From Trema orientale (lineage: Eukaryota; Streptophyta; Magnoliopsida; Rosales; Cannabaceae), in the NCBI GenBank assembly GCA_002914845.1, contig JXTC01000218.1, positions 335,404 to 399,403 of the forward strand: a stretch of DNA of 64,000 nt. The letters are read 5' to 3'. A program made the position numbers and the translations under genes. A model generated the notes under the pieces. That model was not told the DNA's origin. It saw only the letters and a program-made list of their open reading frames with translations, and ran no database searches. How positions within the stretch are numbered: position 1 is the first letter of the stretch; each line of letters begins with the position of its first letter. Positions 61,901-64,000 of the stretch are shown piece after piece.

Positions 61901-62180
61901 GAAACATGTTTGGCACATTTTATTTTATTACTTATTTTCAAAAATAATAAAGTGCAAATAATAATAAAAAAAGACATATAAACTTCTATTTGTATATGTA
62001 TATACATACCTGTATGTAAATATGCATTTGTATATAAATATTTATATGTTCTTTTGTTTTTGAAATTTATTAAAGAAAATAAAAATATTAGAAATTTTTT
62101 GTTACCACTTTTTTTGAAATTTTTGGTAATAGTTTTTAAAAACAAAAAATAAAAACAAGGTTGTCAAGCAAACTTTCAAA
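61901..62180. mobile_element. Possible MITE with TTTGGCA-type ends
   Basis: The left end aaacatgtttggcacatttt and the right end (reverse-complemented aaagtttgcttgacaacctt) are weak inverted repeats. The left text resembles the end of the element at 15646-16530 (aaggcatgtttggcattg). Very AT-rich interior. Confidence 0.3.
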
Positions 62181-64000
62181 AAAAAATTCTATTTTTCTAT
62201 TTTAAAAAATAAAAAATAGAAAATGAAAGTGAATCCTAGTAAGCCCTTAATATCTCTTGGAATCCACTCAAAGATGACCGAATCACAGTTATGAATTAGT
62301 TGCCGGACAGCGTAAATATAAGAGTTAGCCTTCCAAGAGACTACATCGAAATATAAAAGTATATATACCTGGTTAAAAAAAAAAAGAACACTTTTTCTCT
62401 TGGCTTAAAGTGATTAGTGACATTTTTTATTAGACAATGCCAATGTACACCCCTAATAAAAATACCTTATTAAATATGGTTCTTTTATAAATAAATCCTT
62501 TTAAAAGTGAGTTTTAATAAAATACATATATTTTTAATTTCTTTGAAAGGTATTCTTTTCTTAAAATGCTCGATAATACTAAACGGTATGCTCGATCATG
62601 CTCAATATTATACTTAAATTCATATTTGACCATACAAAAATGTCATTTTGTAAAAATTTGCGCATTCTAAATTTATCTATTAGTTTTATCACTTAACTTT
62701 ATGGCCTCTAACAACTAGAGAGAACTTTTTTTGTTCATTTTTTTTATTATTTTTATTTTTCTAGGTGATGAATACTTCAAAAGAAGTACTTTAGTAGTAG
62801 TCATGCATTAAAATATCGTAATATTTATCGATATTATCGCAATATTATCCGTTTTTTGAAATATCAACATGAATATTGTGGGATTAGTAAAATATCGGTA
62901 AAATATCGACATTATTTTGGAAATGTCAATGTCAATAAAAAATATTGGTAAAAAAAAATGAGCTAATTCGAAATATTTATAGATATTATCATAATAATAT
63001 TAGTGATATTTTGAAATATCAACAGAACTATCGTTTTTTTGTTTTTTCTTTTTGCAAGCCTTTAAAAAAATGGTAGTAGAAATAAAATCATAGTTTCCCC
63101 TCTACAATATGTGGGCAAAATTTTGGAACTACCAATATTTATAATTAGAATCATTGTAATGCTTAAAGGCAAATACCAATTAACATATATGTGGTACATA
63201 AATAACTATTTTCAGAACTATTCAAGCATAATAACTTTGAAAAGATATTATTTAGACAAAAATGAGAATTTCTCTTATGATTTTCAACCTTTTAGAAACA
63301 TTTTTTGGTGTTAAATGAATTTAAAATGTATGTATTATTATTAATTTTTAATTATTTTCATTGTAATTTAGAACTAGTTATAATTTGTAATATATTAGTA
63401 TGAAATGTCTTCATTAAACTAATGTGATGCGTATTCTAATTTTAAAATTATTCAATGAAGTAAAATTCAATCATTTTTCCTACTACATACGCATGTTTTA
63501 TTATCATACATATAAATATTAAATTTTTTAAATAAAAATTAGTATAAATTATGCAATATTAATTATTTTAATATTTTCTAAAATTTCACTTAAAAATTTT
63601 GAATTTTAAGACAAATTTCTCATAATATCTTTAACATTAATATTACCATCAATTTTATCTGTAAAATCAAATCTTGATATGTACGCCGATATTGATATTA
63701 TTTTTCATCCTTGTTAGTAGCACTGTAGCCTACCAGCTAATCTTGCCTTGGACTATAATGAGTAATGCTTGCTAATCCTGCAAACGTAGTTTATACGTTT
63801 CAGACTTTTAAAAGCCAAAGCCACCATACATTTTCCAAAATAAGTTTATAACATCTTCTTGTAATTGTAATTGCTCTAAAATTATAAATTATGATAATTT
63901 ATATAACACATTTTTTTAATAGGGTTTTAGTGAAATATTGTGCATAGTGGTGTCGAAGGGTCGGCACGGACATGGCAGATCACGATTAGTTACCGTATCG
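62181..64000. other. AT-rich intergenic DNA with an ATATCG-rich repeat
   Basis: No gene supported. From about 62800 to 63030 the words atatcg, atattatcg and gaaatatcaac recur in both orientations, and gatattgatatta text returns near 63690, which suggests a decayed DNA transposon of about 900 bp. The last 60 bases (from 63940) turn GC-richer (ggtcggcacggacatggc), possibly the edge of another feature beyond the window. Confidence 0.4.

Overview
This is plant nuclear DNA, almost certainly from a eudicot. It is very AT-rich and intron-bearing, it is full of plant-type transposable elements, and it holds three recognisable plant genes. It also contains a 40-base N gap (13944-13983) and a single N (34969), so it comes from a draft assembly. 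I cannot name the species. All boundaries were read by eye.

Gene content is low. (1) A five-exon minus-strand bHLH gene of the RHD6/RSL1 class (36915-38523), a root-hair master regulator family, reads as an intact 317-residue protein. (2) A two-exon plus-strand BAHD acyltransferase (52928-54741) has both family motifs, 459 residues and a TATA box at a suitable distance. (3) A four-exon minus-strand double-stranded-RNA-binding protein (57797-60853) has two dsRBDs, a proline/glutamine-rich N-terminus, a basic C-terminus and 436 residues. A decayed fragment of a fourth plant gene lies at 11970-12308. The three intact genes show no obvious functional link.

The first 36 kb is accessory DNA: a hAT-type MITE with an 8-bp target duplication (1943-2536), fold-back and Mutator-like MITEs, a SINE, a Tat/Ogre-like solo LTR with a perfect 5-bp target duplication (5342-6747), a possible gene-capturing Mutator-like element (about 9600-10520), a palindromic minisatellite (11181-11630), a Helitron-like repeat block (14060-14992) and a LINE ORF1 relic split by a MITE (15646-17330). 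The largest object is an 8.7-kb Ty3/gypsy-type element without visible coding capacity (24991-33661). It sits inside an older solo LTR of a related family (23267-34429).

From 34.6 to 52 kb there is a MITE carrying a nested MITE (34620-36175), the bHLH gene, a second SINE with a perfect 13-bp target duplication, a decayed minus-strand Ty1/copia element with a Mutator-like MITE in its LTR (41668-47000), and a 1.1-kb double fold-back element (49883-50989). From 52.8 kb on, the window is gene-bearing. I found no CRISPR array, operon, rRNA or functional tRNA gene, and no clear case of an undescribed protein system. The most informative structures are the nested insertions and the hairpin elements.
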